A DNA stretch of 64,000 nucleotides from Pseudoscleropodium purum (lineage: Eukaryota; Streptophyta; Bryopsida; Hypnales; Brachytheciaceae), in assembly GCA_963969395.1 (NCBI GenBank), contig OZ017797.1:39432001-39496000 (forward strand). Direction: 5' to 3'. A program made the translations under genes and the position numbers. This document shows positions 48,897 to 60,501 of this stretch, piece after piece. Within the stretch, counting starts at the first letter, position 1; each line of letters begins with the position of its first letter. The notes below the pieces were generated by a model. It was not told the origin of the DNA, searched no databases, and saw nothing but the letters and a program-made list of their open reading frames with translations.

Positions 48897-51800
48897 GCCC
48901 AAATTGCCCATTTACGAGAAAAAAAAATAACATATTAGGCTATGATGTTTGACTCTTATTTCCAAATGTCAAAAAAATTAGTGCATATGAAAGATATTCC
49001 TTATCTTCACCTTCCATTAAAATTAGGATAAAAAATATGAAAATCTCTAATCACACATACTTGTCCAAAATTGCTATGTAGCCAAAAAACGCAACTTGGT
49101 CCTTGGGGGGGTAATCATTGTTGTCAAATTAGTCTTTTTCAAAGGCTTTGACTCTAAGGATATTAGAATTTCTTCAATTCAAGTTCAATTTTGAAAAAAA
49201 AACAGTAGTTTTCTCTAGAAAAATGATTTTGGCGGTCCATGTAACTCAATTTTTGAGAAAGAAGAGTTTGTCATTTTGACCAATTGAAATGCAATCATGA
49301 ATAATTAAGAGCATGTATACCAATTTTTACAAGGATTGGAGCAATGGAAGATTGTTTTTACTGTTTAGAACCTTTCAATGAAATGACGTACATTGGGAAA
49401 ACAAAAATTTCACTTGAACATGCTCATTCACTATATACTCAAACCATTGCACACTTGCACACCTATGGAATTTTTTTAGGGGATGAACTTTGATTGGCTA
49501 AAAGTTTCTTTTCCAAGAATCTGCAATGAGCATTTTTTGGAGTATTTGACTTTGAAAAACTAACCTTAGTGAAGTTTTTGTCCAAAACAAAAATCTTATT
49601 GGCTATAGAAAGCCAACTTGACAAACTACATAAGAATAATTATATGAAATTTCAAAAAGAAGTATTTGGGGGGGATCCAACTAGCTCTTAAAGTTGGGCA
49701 GTGACCATGAAATGGTTGATGGGGCATTTAATTAGAGGTTAATAAATAATTGATGTAAGGCTCTCCTAGACTTCATGTTTTGATTGAATATATCTTAAAT
49801 AATGGATTAGACAGTGTGTCATGTGCCATTTCAATAGTCAAAATAAAAATAAAAATAATTTTCTAATTTTAATTCAATAAAAACTTTGAAATTCAATAAC
49901 TTTCACATTGAGGTCCAAATTCTATGAAACAAAGCTCGTGCACCTTTTTTTGTTGAGAGCTTTCTAATAATACCAAGAGACACATGATCTATGAGATTTC
50001 ACCTTAACAAACAAACAAACAAAATAAAACAAACAAACAAAAGAACAAACAATCTAATTTAAGATATATATATATATAGAAAGAGAGAGAGAGAGAGAGG
50101 TTAATCTTGCTTTTTGGTCCAAATATAGATGTGACATTTGAGGCATTTGATTATTATACGTGTAAATACCTTTAGAAAATAGTTTCGATTAGTTTTCAAA
50201 GTTTGGAAGTTGGAATGCTATAAAAGTATCTACTTTTGAAATTTGATAAAAATATTCATCTCAAACCCTAAAATGTTAGATTAGAATGAATAAGGTTGAG
50301 GTAAATACCTAAATGCTTCCAAATTAACAATTGAACATTGTTGATAATATAAATTTGCTTGATTTTTTGTTGAATCTTGTTGGAAGTCAAAAGAGTAGTT
50401 TAAATTCTCTTTTTATTCATTTTTTAGACATCTAATAAATTAACTTTGAATTTTTGAATAATAAACATACAAATATACAAGATTGATCTTAGGCTCTCAT
50501 GAATAAATGCACTACCTTTTCGGCAAAAAATCTATAGAGTTAAATTTTATAAAAGGTCACAATTAGGTGAAATTAAATTTTGGCCACCAACCATATAGAG
50601 AAGACACCAAGCATTCCAACTATATATGCAATCAATTTGTAATCACAAGGTCAAGCTTCAACTTCACATTTTATGCTCAACTTCATATCTATATATGAAT
50701 GAGTTTTTTCAATTTTGTTTTTCAAAGATGAAACCACTTAATATCTTCTATTTGTCTTGAAATTTAAAAAAAAAATTGTGATGATTTGAAATTTCCATAA
50801 ATTATGGAAGAAGTGAAGAAATTTTTTATCAAATAGAAATAATGCTCCCAAAATCTGAAAAACTTATCATAGGTGTACATTTTTAGTAAATAAATTAAAA
50901 AATTGTAGAATTTAAAAAAAATCATTCTATAAGTAGACAATTAATAGACTATTGTTTTAGGATGAAGGTTCAAACTGCAATCCAATATTTTGATTTAGGA
51001 ATTTTTAAAGATTCCAAACAGGAGTAGATACCAGACCTAATGAACAGTTCATTTTATTAGTTGGGTCCAAATTGAAGAAAGGTAAATTGGGGGGTTCAAA
51101 ATTCAGATCTCAAATAAGGAGGAACAAATTTTTTAAATACATAAAAATTCAAGATTTTGAACCGTTTACTTAGCATGTTACTTTTATTCCCATGCACTAT
51201 TGAAATAAAAATTATTTTCTCTAAAAGCTAATGTATTTTTTGATATGAAAAAAAGTTTCAAAAAATCATGTAAAAAATTTGAGGTTACATGAGCCTATCC
51301 AAAATTCATTTTGTCTCACATAGGAACAATGCAAGATGTTAAAACAAATAATCCAAAGTTTGCCATGAGGGTCTATTTTGTACCAACCAAGGATAAATGT
51401 AGAAAATTACCTCTATTTTGTGGTTGGTTGGTTTCCTACATTCTTCACCTCTCCTAATTGTATTCGTCACTTCTCCTAACTAATTTGGGACCTTTGATTC
51501 CAAATTTGGATTTGAATTTTAAATTTCATTATGAGTGGAAAATATAAATTCCAATGTTTTTCCAAGGGTAAAATAGAGAGTTTGAATGAACACTTTAACA
51601 TCCAACATGGACAATGGAACTTTAGGGATTAATAGCATCAACCTTCTCTATAGATGCTTTGAGTATAGTCCACATTTAAGTTCCACAATCAAAACTTATT
51701 TTATTTCAAACATTGACTTTGCTTTTGATATTGTCAAATGAATATATTCCAACTTTGTTAAAATCTTTTTGCAATCAACAATATAATCTGCAACAAACCT

Positions 51801-52860
51801 GCAACCTCCTTTAAATTCAAAGCTTCATCATTTTCTTCCTTCCAAAATCCTTTAATAAGCACATCATTAAGAAACAACATACTCTTATGAAATCCTTCAA
51901 TACCTTATTCATTCCATTCATTATAAATGCTACAAAATTTATAGCTCTTGAAGGTAATGTGCACATTTTCACCAAACCCATTGGTGTTTGCATTGTGGTT
52001 CAATCTCTTCTTTGCAATGCCAAATGAAGTTGATCATAATCCAAATGTAAATCACCCATTGAATAAATTGTTCTCACAACCAATGCCTCTACAAATTCAT
52101 CAACAATTAAATTTAAACCCATATTTCTTATAGTTACCTTATTCATTTGTTGCATATCTAGTTCTTATTTTCAAATGTTCCATTTTTCTTAGATACCATG
52201 AATCACTAATTAGAATATGGTGCAATAGAAGGTTCTAAAATCTCCATCTTGATTTTCTTTTTGAACAATTCACTAGCTTTGGCAAAGTGAGTTTTTGGTA
52301 TTGGAGTAGGCCTCAAATTTCTAAGGTAAATGTGGAATTGTAAAAATAATCATAGGTGCCACAATACTTAGATCAAAATATTAAATATCTTACCAATACA
52401 AATTTGGAACATAGAACAACTATGTGTAAATTTGAAAATTGTATTTTTTCAATATAACAATATAGAATTTCTAGCTATGAACTCCATGGAGATATAGTGG
52501 TATTTCAAGTTGTTGTTGATATTTTAATTTTGTTCAATGGTTCAAAAAGTGAAGAGTCATTAATAGAGAACTTAATTTTGACTATATGTGCAAATTAAAA
52601 AAAATTCATTTTCATGAATGATGATGAAAATTGGCCCTAAAATGAGGGCATCATCCTATCATATCAATGATTACAAAGTATATGCTTGAGTATATGCCAA
52701 TCAATTGTTTAACGATAGTAAATTTTGGACTTAGTGATCATGTGGTGCATATAATAGCATAATTACCATCTAAAATCTTCCAAATTTCTATCTAAATTGC
52801 AATCTACTAAAGAAATTCAAAATTCAAATTATAACGTTCAACTAATACAACAATTTATTA
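48897..52860. other. AT-rich intergenic
   Basis: About 4 kb with no supportable gene. A simple-repeat cluster at 49990-50099 is listed separately. The remainder shows homopolymer-rich decayed sequence only. Confidence 0.5.
49990..50099. repeat. Simple repeats (CAAA)n, (AT)n, (GA)n
   Basis: A run of CAAA units with interruptions is followed by a short AT run and about a dozen GA units. Microsatellite. Confidence 0.9.
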
Positions 52861-53036
52861 TGTTTCCACCAGATAGATGAGATGATGAATAACAAGGAAA
52901 AAAATATATATCCCTTAGAAAGGGAACAACTAAAGAACCAATCAATAACAACTCTAACTAATCTAATGATAACCTAACTAAATCAGTATATTGCATGCTA
53001 CGTTATACAAAGAGGAAATGGACTATAGATCCAACA
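52861..53036 (-). repeat. Solo-side LTR of the decayed copia element
   Basis: On the minus strand this starts TGTTGGATCTATAG, directly after a purine tract (AGATTGAGGGGTAG), and ends GGTGGAAACA. TG...CA ends plus a polypurine tract just after the RNase H region fit a copia 3' LTR of 176 bp. No 5' partner is visible in the window. Confidence 0.6.
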
Positions 53037-53039
53037 CTA

Positions 53040-53842
53040 CCCCTCAATCTACTATTTTCTCCCTAAGAAACTATGATCTTGTTATGTGCTTCAAACTCTT
53101 TTTGTGTCATCAATCTTAGGTGACATCACATTTTTTGGAAGTGCACTTTGCTCAAAGGCTTGGTTAAAATGTCGGCTACTTGTTGTGATCGTACAAACTC
53201 CAATGAGATCCTTCCTATTCTGACATAGTCACGTATTAAGTGACATGTTTTCTCAATATGCTTCGTCCTTCTCTAAAATACTAGATTCTTTGCCATTTTT
53301 AGATAGCTTTGATTGTCACAAAAAATAGTGATGGAATGTGTGATAGTCATGTGAATTTCATCAAATAGATTACGTATCTATATGGCTTCTTTTGTAGCTT
53401 CTGTAAGAGCCCTATATTTAACCTTTGAGTCAAACTGTGCAACTTCATTTTGAAGTTTTCTTTTCCAAGAAGTTGGAAAACTACTAATACTCGTTAAGTA
53501 CCCTAATGTTGATTTTCACTCATCAAGATCACCTAGGTAATTACTATTTGAGTATCGTTATGGCATAACTTCTCCCCCTTTCGGATAGTAAATGGCAAGT
53601 TGAAAAGTACCTTTAAGATAACAGAATATGTAAATAGCAGCATGAAGATGTACTTGTCGATGTGCAGATGTAAAACGAGTAACGATTCCAACTGCAAAAG
53701 CTACATCGGGCTTGGTGTTCGTAACATGCAAGAGTTTTCCTACAGTTGTTCGATAATAAACAACATCGGGTGGATCAAGTAGAAGAGAGTCCATATGAAG
53801 TGATAATGTACTGTAGAGGGTGGTGTCCATCAGAGTTGACAT
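53040..53842 (-). pseudogene. Ty1/copia pol remnant (RT end and RNase H)
   Basis: The minus strand reads the end of reverse transcriptase and RNase H of a copia element: YRTTVGKLLHVTNTKPDVAF, VHLHAAIYIFCYLKGTFQLA, then YLGDLDE-stop-KSTLGYL, ALTEATKEAI, DNQSYLKMAKNLVF and [17 protein letters not shown]. At least three in-frame stops interrupt it, replacing residues usually Arg or Trp. Gag, protease and integrase are absent. It lies directly upstream of its LTR. Confidence 0.85.
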
Positions 53843-54095
53843 ATGTAGATGTATTTAGATCCTAATTGGATTATCTAAATAAATAGTTTAATTCATTCCT
53901 AGGAAAGCAATTATAATAGGAATACTTCTACAACGACACTAAAACAAACCAATAAAGAACTAAAACACACAAGGAATGCATACTTCCAACTAACATTAAT
54001 TTAATTCCTTACAATTTCTATAATAATTACTAAATTAATTATTTACTCCTCTCTTAAAACACCAAGTTAAATATCACCCCTTTTGGAATTGATTT
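53843..54095. other. Left flank of the gypsy insertion, part of the right-end element
   Basis: Contains one exact CCNANTNGG motif (53871) and a near copy at about 54103, so it may belong to the same element as 60502-64000. No gene. Confidence 0.4.
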
Positions 54096-54146
54096 TTAAT
54101 CTTCAATTTGGACTCCTTCATCTTTCATTGGATCTCCATCCCTAGC
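54096..54146 (-). pseudogene. 3' end of the split CCHC ORF
   Basis: This is the continuation of the ORF at 60773-60502 after removal of the gypsy element and one copy of its duplication. It reads RDGDPMKDEGVQIED and a stop at 54096-54098, in frame with the part beyond the insertion. That frame continuity shows the retrotransposon landed inside this reading frame. Confidence 0.6.
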
Positions 54147-54341
54147 TGTCAGACGGAGATGAGGAGCCAATAAGCTATGAGAAATAAGTAAACATATCAT
54201 TAAAGGATAAGATGCTCAGTGGAGGACACTACCCCCCATTGGCCTTAAATACTACTGGGCAGGCCTGGCAGTTGGCTAACTACCAACTTCCACGGCTATA
54301 AGCCTCTCTTAACTGTCACAGTAATAGGTCTGTTCCTAACA
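54147..54341 (-). repeat. 3' LTR of the gypsy element, full length (195 bp)
   Basis: Starts TGTTAGGAAC and ends CTGACA on the minus strand, with the CTAGC duplication just beyond. It is preceded by a G-rich polypurine tract. The chromodomain frame terminates inside it. Confidence 0.88.
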
Positions 54342-57300
54342 TTACCCCCCCATCTAGGCCCCGTAGGTAAGCGAGGGGCATCAGGATGACACTGATGGAA
54401 CTCGCGAACCTTAAGGGGCGCATTTTTGAGATGCGTTGCTGGTTCCCAAGAGTCCTTGTGTTGGTCGTACCCTTCCCATGCTACTAAATACTGGAGTTGT
54501 CGGTGTCGGCCGAAAATCCGTGAGTCGAGTATCTGGCGGACCTCCCACTCGAGATCGCCTGCTGGAGTGACAACCGAGGGAGGGGGAAGTCGTCGGCGAC
54601 CTGGAATGGTATCCGGTCGGTAAGGCTCCAACACCGCAACATGGAAAACGTCGTGGATGCGTAGTGTAGTAGGCAGCTTCAACCGATATACCAAATCAGA
54701 GAGCTTGCCGATAACTCGAAAGGGACCAAGAAATTTTGGACCTAACTTTTTTGATGGGGATGTTGTCGCGATGTGCTCACTGCGGAGAAGGACGTAATCA
54801 CCAACCTTATATTTGGGCTGATCCTGTACTTGGCGGTCATAGAATTTCTTCGCTTGGTCTCCCGCAATCTGGATCATCGTCTTAATCTCTTCGTGAACTT
54901 GTTGTAGCAACTGGACACGCTCCTCCGCAGCGGGTACTGTAGATGTTGCGGGAGAAGAGAACGAGAGAGTCGGATGGTAGCCGTAGGTGGCATAAAATGG
55001 AGAATATCCAATAGCCGAATGACAAGAATTGTTGTACGCGAATTCCGCTACTGGAAGGAGGTCAGCCCAGTCGTCTTGGCGTTTCGTCATAAACATTCGA
55101 AGAAGTTGCTCCAAATACTGATTCAGTCGCTCAGTTTGGCCGTCTCACTGGGGATGAAACGCCGTTGTAGGGGCAGATTGAATTCGTAAAAGTTCATGTA
55201 GGCGGCGCATAAACTTTGATACAAAAACCGGACCGCGGTCAGAGATCAACTCCGTGGGAGTGCCATGGAGTTTCCAAACATGTTGGAGATATAGGACAGC
55301 AACACCTATTGAGTCCGTCGCTTCTGTGGTAGGTATAAAGTGTGCTAGTTTGGTATTCTTATCCACCACCACCATGATCATGTCATAACCATTGCTTATT
55401 GGTAACTTGACGATAAAATTAGTAGATACCTTCTTCCATGGTGCGTCCGCCGCTGGAATTGGTTGTAATAATCCATAGCGAGGATGTCGGGTTGGCTTGG
55501 ACCACTGACATGTGTCACATCCATCCACATACCGGTGTGCATACTTTGTAAGAGATGGCCAATAAAACGTTCGAGAGATGAGCTCAACTGTCTTGGCACG
55601 CCCTAAATGACCAGCAGCTGGGGCGTCGTGGCGAGAACGGAGGATCTGCCGTTGGAGTTCTTCGTCGTCAGGTACCATCATGGCATTTCGAAAATAGAGT
55701 ATGCCGTCACGCAAAGAGTAATCTTGTAGTTGACGTCGAATATGGCTCGGGGCCTCTCCAGCACCAGTTAGCAGAAATGTATGCACTGGTGCCAATGTCC
55801 TATCTAGTGGAGTAACTTCCTTGATCCTTTGAGCAATGTGGGCGTCGTTCTAAACTGGTTGGACCGCTTCCAACATAGCTAGGCGGAGCAAGGGCCATAT
55901 ATTCCCATGGGAACCATCTGGGGTATCAAATCGACGAGAGAGCATATCCGCCCGACTGTTCAACGTGCCAGGCCGATGCTCGATGACGAAGTCATAGGCT
56001 GAGAGTAGCTCAGACCACCGTGCTTGACGGCGATTAAGAGTTTTCTTTGTCATGAATTGCTCCAAGTTCTTATGGTCAGAAATAACTCGAATTTGATGAG
56101 GAGAGCCTTCGAGATAAACTCGCCAGTCTTGAAATGCCAACACGATACTGAGGAGCTCTTTGTCATAAATGTCGTAATTCTGCTCCGTAGCAGTCATCTT
56201 GGAGCTACGATACGCACACGGATGTAAATATCCATCCTCGCCGTATTGGGAGAGTATTCCTCCAGTAGCCATATCAGATGCGTCGGTCTCGACCACAAAT
56301 GGCTTGTTGAACTGTGGATGAAGCAGCACTGGGGCTTCTGTAAAACGTTGTCGTAGCTCATTGAACGCCTTTTCTGCAGTATCTGACCATATAAAAGGTT
56401 GATGTTTCCGAGTCAGCAAAATCAAGGGCACAACGACTTTAGAATAGTCGGCAATGAATCTCCTGTAGAAATTTGCAAATCCCAGAAATGCCTGCACCTC
56501 ACGGAGATTCTTCAAGGTGGGCCAATCTTTAAAGGCGGTCACTTTGTTCGAGCACATCTCTAGTCCACGACCTGAAACTATAAGGCCCAAAAATTCCACA
56601 GAGTCACGGTGGAATTCACATTTGGATAATTTGGCGTAGAGACCATGTTGTTGAAGGCGGCGTAATACTTCTCGGACAATTGGGCGATGTTCCTCCAAGT
56701 TTTTTAAGAAAATAAGTATGTCATCTAAATAAATGACGACAGAGATATCCAGTAAGTCCCCAAAAATGGTCTGTATGTGTGCCTGAAACTGGGCCGGGGC
56801 ATTCGTGAGACCGAACGGCATGACCAGGTATTCATAGAGGCCATACCGGGTCTTAAAGGTTGTCTTATACTCGTGCCCCGCCGCCATCCGCACCCGATGA
56901 TATGCTTGTCGTACATCTAATTTGGAGAATACTGTTGCTCCGACTAGTCGATCGGTGAGTTCCGGAATCAACGGTAAAGGATATCTGTTCCGGATGGTCA
57001 CTCGATTGAGATTTCAGTAGTCGATACATACCCTAAGGGTCCCATCTTTCTTCTTCGCAAAAACAATTAGAGCAGAAATCGGGGACTTCGATTGCTGAAT
57101 CTATCCCTTGCCAAGGTGCTCGTCAAGATAACGATGCAATTCCTCCAACTCTGCTGGAGACATCGGCCGAAGACCCATATTCCGGGGTTCTTGTCCCTCT
57201 TTGAAATCTATCTTCATATCCGACAGCCTGTGTTGAGGAAGCTCATTTGAAGCCTCCTCGCTGAATGCATTCTCCTAATCTTGGTATTCCATGGGAAGTG

Positions 57301-58060
57301 TTGCCTTGGGTTTTGGTGAGGCTTCCGATAACTCGGAAATCTCCATCATAAAAATTTCTGCACCTTTAGTGCTTTGTCGGAAATTCGGCTGAGATACCAA
57401 AGTATGTCAATTAACCGTCATATTGGACATAATCGGAGGAGTGTGGAAAACCTGGTCCAAAGGGCTGGTCCGTGATAAACAATGACCTCGACAAAAATCT
57501 GATGCAAAACGGACCGTCCCGGTGGCCCAGCGGATATCCGGGTCATGGCGCCATAGCCACGGAGTGCCCAGGATGCAATCATATCTTCCAGTGTTGGTAA
57601 TATCAGCCGTGAGGGTTTCAGCATGGTCTCCAATCATTAGCTGAAATGTTGCCTCATGAGTAACCAAACCGGTGTTGATAACACGCCCATCAATGACCCG
57701 CACCTCCCGGGGTTCTGCTTTCGTAATGATGGTCGCTGCACTAGATGCAGCAAAAGTTGGATGAACAAATACGCCTGTCGCTCCCGAATCAACCATGAGA
57801 GTTGTTGATTGTCCATTCACGAGTCTTGCCAGCATTAAATGATTCCCAGGATCGGCAGTGGCTCTGAGGTATAGCGGCTCGACTTCTGGTGTTGCAAGGT
57901 CTATAACCGCCTGTTTATAAGTCAAAGTCTTCGCCGTTTGTGGAGGGCCCGGGTACTGAGCAGGAGATGTCAGTCTCGAGCCGCATCTTTTCCCGAGTCG
58001 CCGGCGTCTCCATTTAGAGTGGCAGAAAACGACAGAGGTCAAGAGGGGTTGGTCGGACAC
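54296..58060 (-). pseudogene. pol: gypsy pol: protease, RT, RNase H, integrase, chromodomain
   Basis: One frame from about 58060 to 54296, overlapping the end of gag. Protease: VDSGATGVFV (about 57800). RT: AYHRVRMAAGHEYKTTF, VMPFGLTNAPAQFQ and the catalytic YLDD (about 56730). RNase H: TDASDMATGG (about 56275). Integrase: zinc-binding His-His-Cys-Cys (HLGRAKT...CDTCQ, about 55600-55500), then the core with LISDRG and DGQTER. Chromodomain: VRQILDSR...YLVAWEGYD...SWEP (about 54540-54440). Six in-frame stops lie near 57412, 57276, 57102, 57017, 55854 and 55145. The first catalytic Asp of integrase appears as Asn (TNFIVKLP, about 55415). No intact polyprotein can be made. Confidence 0.92.
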
Positions 58061-59019
58061 CTAGTCCGAATATGTCCCAGTTGTCCACAACCCCAGCAGC
58101 GTCCCTGCCGCTGATACTTTAGACGCTCAGCCGGTGTCTTGGCCATGGCGGTGGATTTTTGGGGAACAATGGCAAGTGCATCCAACTCCATGGGAACCGG
58201 GCCAGAGGCGGATGGAATACTTGAGAATCGGTGACCCTGAGATGTTTCCGTAACGGGGAACTTGTTGGTCTGCTGACGCATAGCCCATAGACGCTCGTCA
58301 ATCCGGGAGGCTCTAGCCATCCATCCCTGGAGTGTTGAAGGCGGCTCCTCCGATGCAGCCACCGAGTGTAGAATATCATTCTTCAATCCCCGGCGAAACG
58401 TTGAAATGAGTGCCTCTTCGCACCAGTTCACTTGCGCCGCCAGTTCATTGAACGCGGCTATATAAGAAGTCACCCCGGCTGTCTGCCGTAGTTCGTGCAA
58501 ACGATCTTGAGCGTTGCCTTTCCGGTCAATCTCTCCAAATACCGCTACCACTCCTTCGCGAAAAGCATCGTATGATATCAGGAGGAGATGGCTGCGACCT
58601 TCATCGAGGGCTTGAAGAATAGGCATGGCCCATCCTTGTGCCGACCCCGTCATATACGATAGCGTGCAGTTGACCTTTTGGCGCTCCGTCTTATAGCCGG
58701 TCGGGTCACTATCAAATTGTAGACGAAGTTGAGCTAGCCAGCGGTAGACATCTCCGCCCTTCTTGCCGGAAAACTCCTTTGGGCGAGCCACTTTTGTTGC
58801 TCTTTGGACATGATTGTCGGGTTGAACCGCAATGGTCGGTGGTATTGGAGTCGGTTGAGCGCTATGTTCCGCCAATTCTTGATGCCGGTATTCTTGAACA
58901 ATTAATGGAATAGCGGCATGTAACCCCGTCTGTATTTGTTGCTGAATAAACGCAGCCCAATCTCCTCCGACGGCTTCCGAGTTTGCTAGATCCCTACCGG
59001 GACTCCCCACGTGTTCCAT
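58039..59019 (-). CDS. gag: gypsy gag, open, with CCHC zinc knuckle
   Basis: An uninterrupted 326-residue frame. The middle is a typical Ty3/gypsy capsid domain (YRWLAQLRLQFDSDPTGYKT, RLHELRQTAG, YIAAFNELAAQV). The end has one zinc knuckle, CWGCGQLGHIRTRC (Cys-x2-Cys-x4-His-x4-Cys). It is the only retrotransposon frame here that stayed open. The protease frame begins within its last codons in another register, suggesting expression of pol by frameshifting in the ancestor. Confidence 0.9.
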   Translation of the reverse strand: MEHVGSPGRDLANSEAVGGDWAAFIQQQIQTGLHAAIPLIVQEYRHQELAEHSAQPTPIPPTIAVQPDNHVQRATKVARPKEFSGKKGGDVYRWLAQLRLQFDSDPTGYKTERQKVNCTLSYMTGSAQGWAMPILQALDEGRSHLLLISYDAFREGVVAVFGEIDRKGNAQDRLHELRQTAGVTSYIAAFNELAAQVNWCEEALISTFRRGLKNDILHSVAASEEPPSTLQGWMARASRIDERLWAMRQQTNKFPVTETSQGHRFSSIPSASGPVPMELDALAIVPQKSTAMAKTPAERLKYQRQGRCWGCGQLGHIRTRCPTNPS

Positions 59020-59319
59020 GAAGCTTTGTTTCTTTTGAGTCTTTTATGCTTTCGTCGAATTCCCTCAAGAACGTTGGGGTCGGCGGCCGGTAACTGGTGG
59101 GTACCGCGGCGACTGGGCCGGGTAGCTGCTTGGCCGGCGAGTACCGCGGCAGACCGGTTGCCGCTTGGCTCAATCGCCTTTCCACGATTTTCCTTCTGTC
59201 ATCCGCCTCGATCGGATCTGAAGGCTTTGCTTCACACAGTGGTTACCTCTTGCTTTCTCCCACAGCCAGTCACTTGTTCTCTTGTGTCTTTGCTGCTCTG
59301 TTTCTGTAACCTACTTCCT

Positions 59320-59940
59320 TCAAGCTCGGCGAGGCCGGACATTCCTTGTTGGTGCAACGGATGGTTCAGCAGACGTTCTTGCAAGGACTTGCGCCGTTTT
59401 TTCCACCACGTACAACAGCATTGTCTCAATAAAGTGATCTAAAGGTGAGAATTCCAGTTCATAATCTGTGCCGTATTTTCCGCTAAAATTGAAATCAATG
59501 ACTCGTTCTTCTGTGATTCCGTCCAGCTGCTCTTTAAACATTTATAAATCTTCAAGGCGATTGGTGCCGCTGATCATAGATTGTGCTAACGCGACATGGT
59601 GATTTTTGTACCAATACTTAGAGAGAAGTCCTTCAGCCTCGTTTATCGTCGCTCTCATTAATTGTTTCCGGAATTCGAGTTGCAAATGGTAAGTGCTCAT
59701 CCGGCGGCTCGGCATCGCTCCGTCTAGTTGCTTCGTTCAAATTTCTCCTTGAGTGTAGCTCTCAGGGTCTGAAACGCCGCATACTTGGCCGCTGTCCATT
59801 GCAGTGGGAGCATGAGGGCTGTGGAAATCGCGAGTAGGAAGCTTCGTGCTCCTCAAGTCCCCCCCCCGAAGGAAGGTTCCTTCAGCAGCAAGCAGGGTCT
59901 GTCCGGCAGGGAGCAAGCGGAGTCCAGCGGTCATCTTCAA
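59320..59940 (-). pseudogene. Extra ORF in the gypsy leader, two stops, unknown
   Basis: Between the 5' LTR and gag, one minus-strand register stays open for about 205 codons except for a TGA at about 59738 and a TAA at about 59540. The peptide includes KYWYKNHHVALAQSMISGTN, EERVIDFNFSGKYGTDYELE and ETMLLYVVEKTAQVLA, and looks like a real, folded sequence. It matches no gag, pol or env motif that I know. Ordinary chromoviruses have no gene here. It may be a captured host gene fragment. Confidence 0.5.
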
Positions 59941-60144
59941 GAAGCTTCCTGAAGTTCATCCGTCTCCTCTCTCAGATCAGTGCATCCGCCTCCTCTCTCT
60001 CGAACTAGTGCATGTATCAAATTGAATCATTGCATGTCGCTCGTATCAGTGCATGTGTCGGATTAGTGCATGTCTGGAATACTCAGGCTCGTTGGGCCGA
60101 ATAATGGTTCTGCATTCTCCGGAGTTGTCACTCGCCGGATTGCG

Positions 60145-60278
60145 CCTTGTCTCAGCATTTTTCATTGAACCACAAGCTCAGCAGTTATCTTATCGACCCC
60201 CACAATTGCACCTTTGCTTCAGCATTCCTTCATTCGGACCATGAGCCCAGCAACCATCTCATCGACCCCCACGATCGC
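60145..60278. repeat. Tandem duplication, two units of about 67 bp, in the gypsy leader
   Basis: Units 60145-60210 and 60211-60278 share YTTCAGCATT, TTCATT, AGCNCAGCA, ATCGACCCCCAC and the ending ATYGCA. Nearby (59980-60080) the words TCAGTGCATG and TTAGTGCATG recur several times. Confidence 0.75.
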
Positions 60279-60350
60279 ATTCTTAATGCACCTGCATGAA
60301 ACGTTCCTCACGACCTCTCAGAAATCCGTTCGAGGACTGAGCATAATGTC

Positions 60351-60501
60351 AACATATCATTAAAGGATAAGATGCTCAGTGGAGGACACTACCCCCCATT
60401 GGCCTTAAATACTACTGGGTAGGCCTGGCAGTTGGCTAACTGCCAACTGCCACGGCTATAAGCCTCTCATAACTGTCACAGTAATAGATCTGTTCCTAAC
60501 A
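60351..60501 (-). repeat. 5' LTR of the gypsy element, truncated (151 bp)
   Basis: Aligns with 54191-54341 of the 3' LTR with few differences, starting TGTTAGGAAC. It stops at GATATGTT, where the 3' LTR continues for 44 more bases to CA. No tRNA primer-binding site follows; the next sequence is unrelated (GACATTATGCTCAG). Confidence 0.85.

Larger units (their letters stand above)
54147..60501 (-). mobile_element. Ty3/gypsy chromovirus, nearly complete but defective
   Basis: A 6355-bp element on the minus strand flanked by CTAGC on both sides (54142-54146 and 60502-60506). Order on the minus strand: 5' LTR, leader with an extra ORF, gag, protease, reverse transcriptase, RNase H, integrase, chromodomain, polypurine tract (GGGGGG at 54344-54350), 3' LTR. 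The chromodomain places it among chromoviruses. Pol has several in-frame stops, one catalytic residue of integrase is altered and the 5' LTR lacks its end, so it cannot move on its own. Confidence 0.95.

Noticed and set aside
48627..48938. Coding ORFs on both strands
   Set aside because: They overlie the GC-rich hAT MITE. Pro/Arg/Val-rich repeats come from CGTCCG words.
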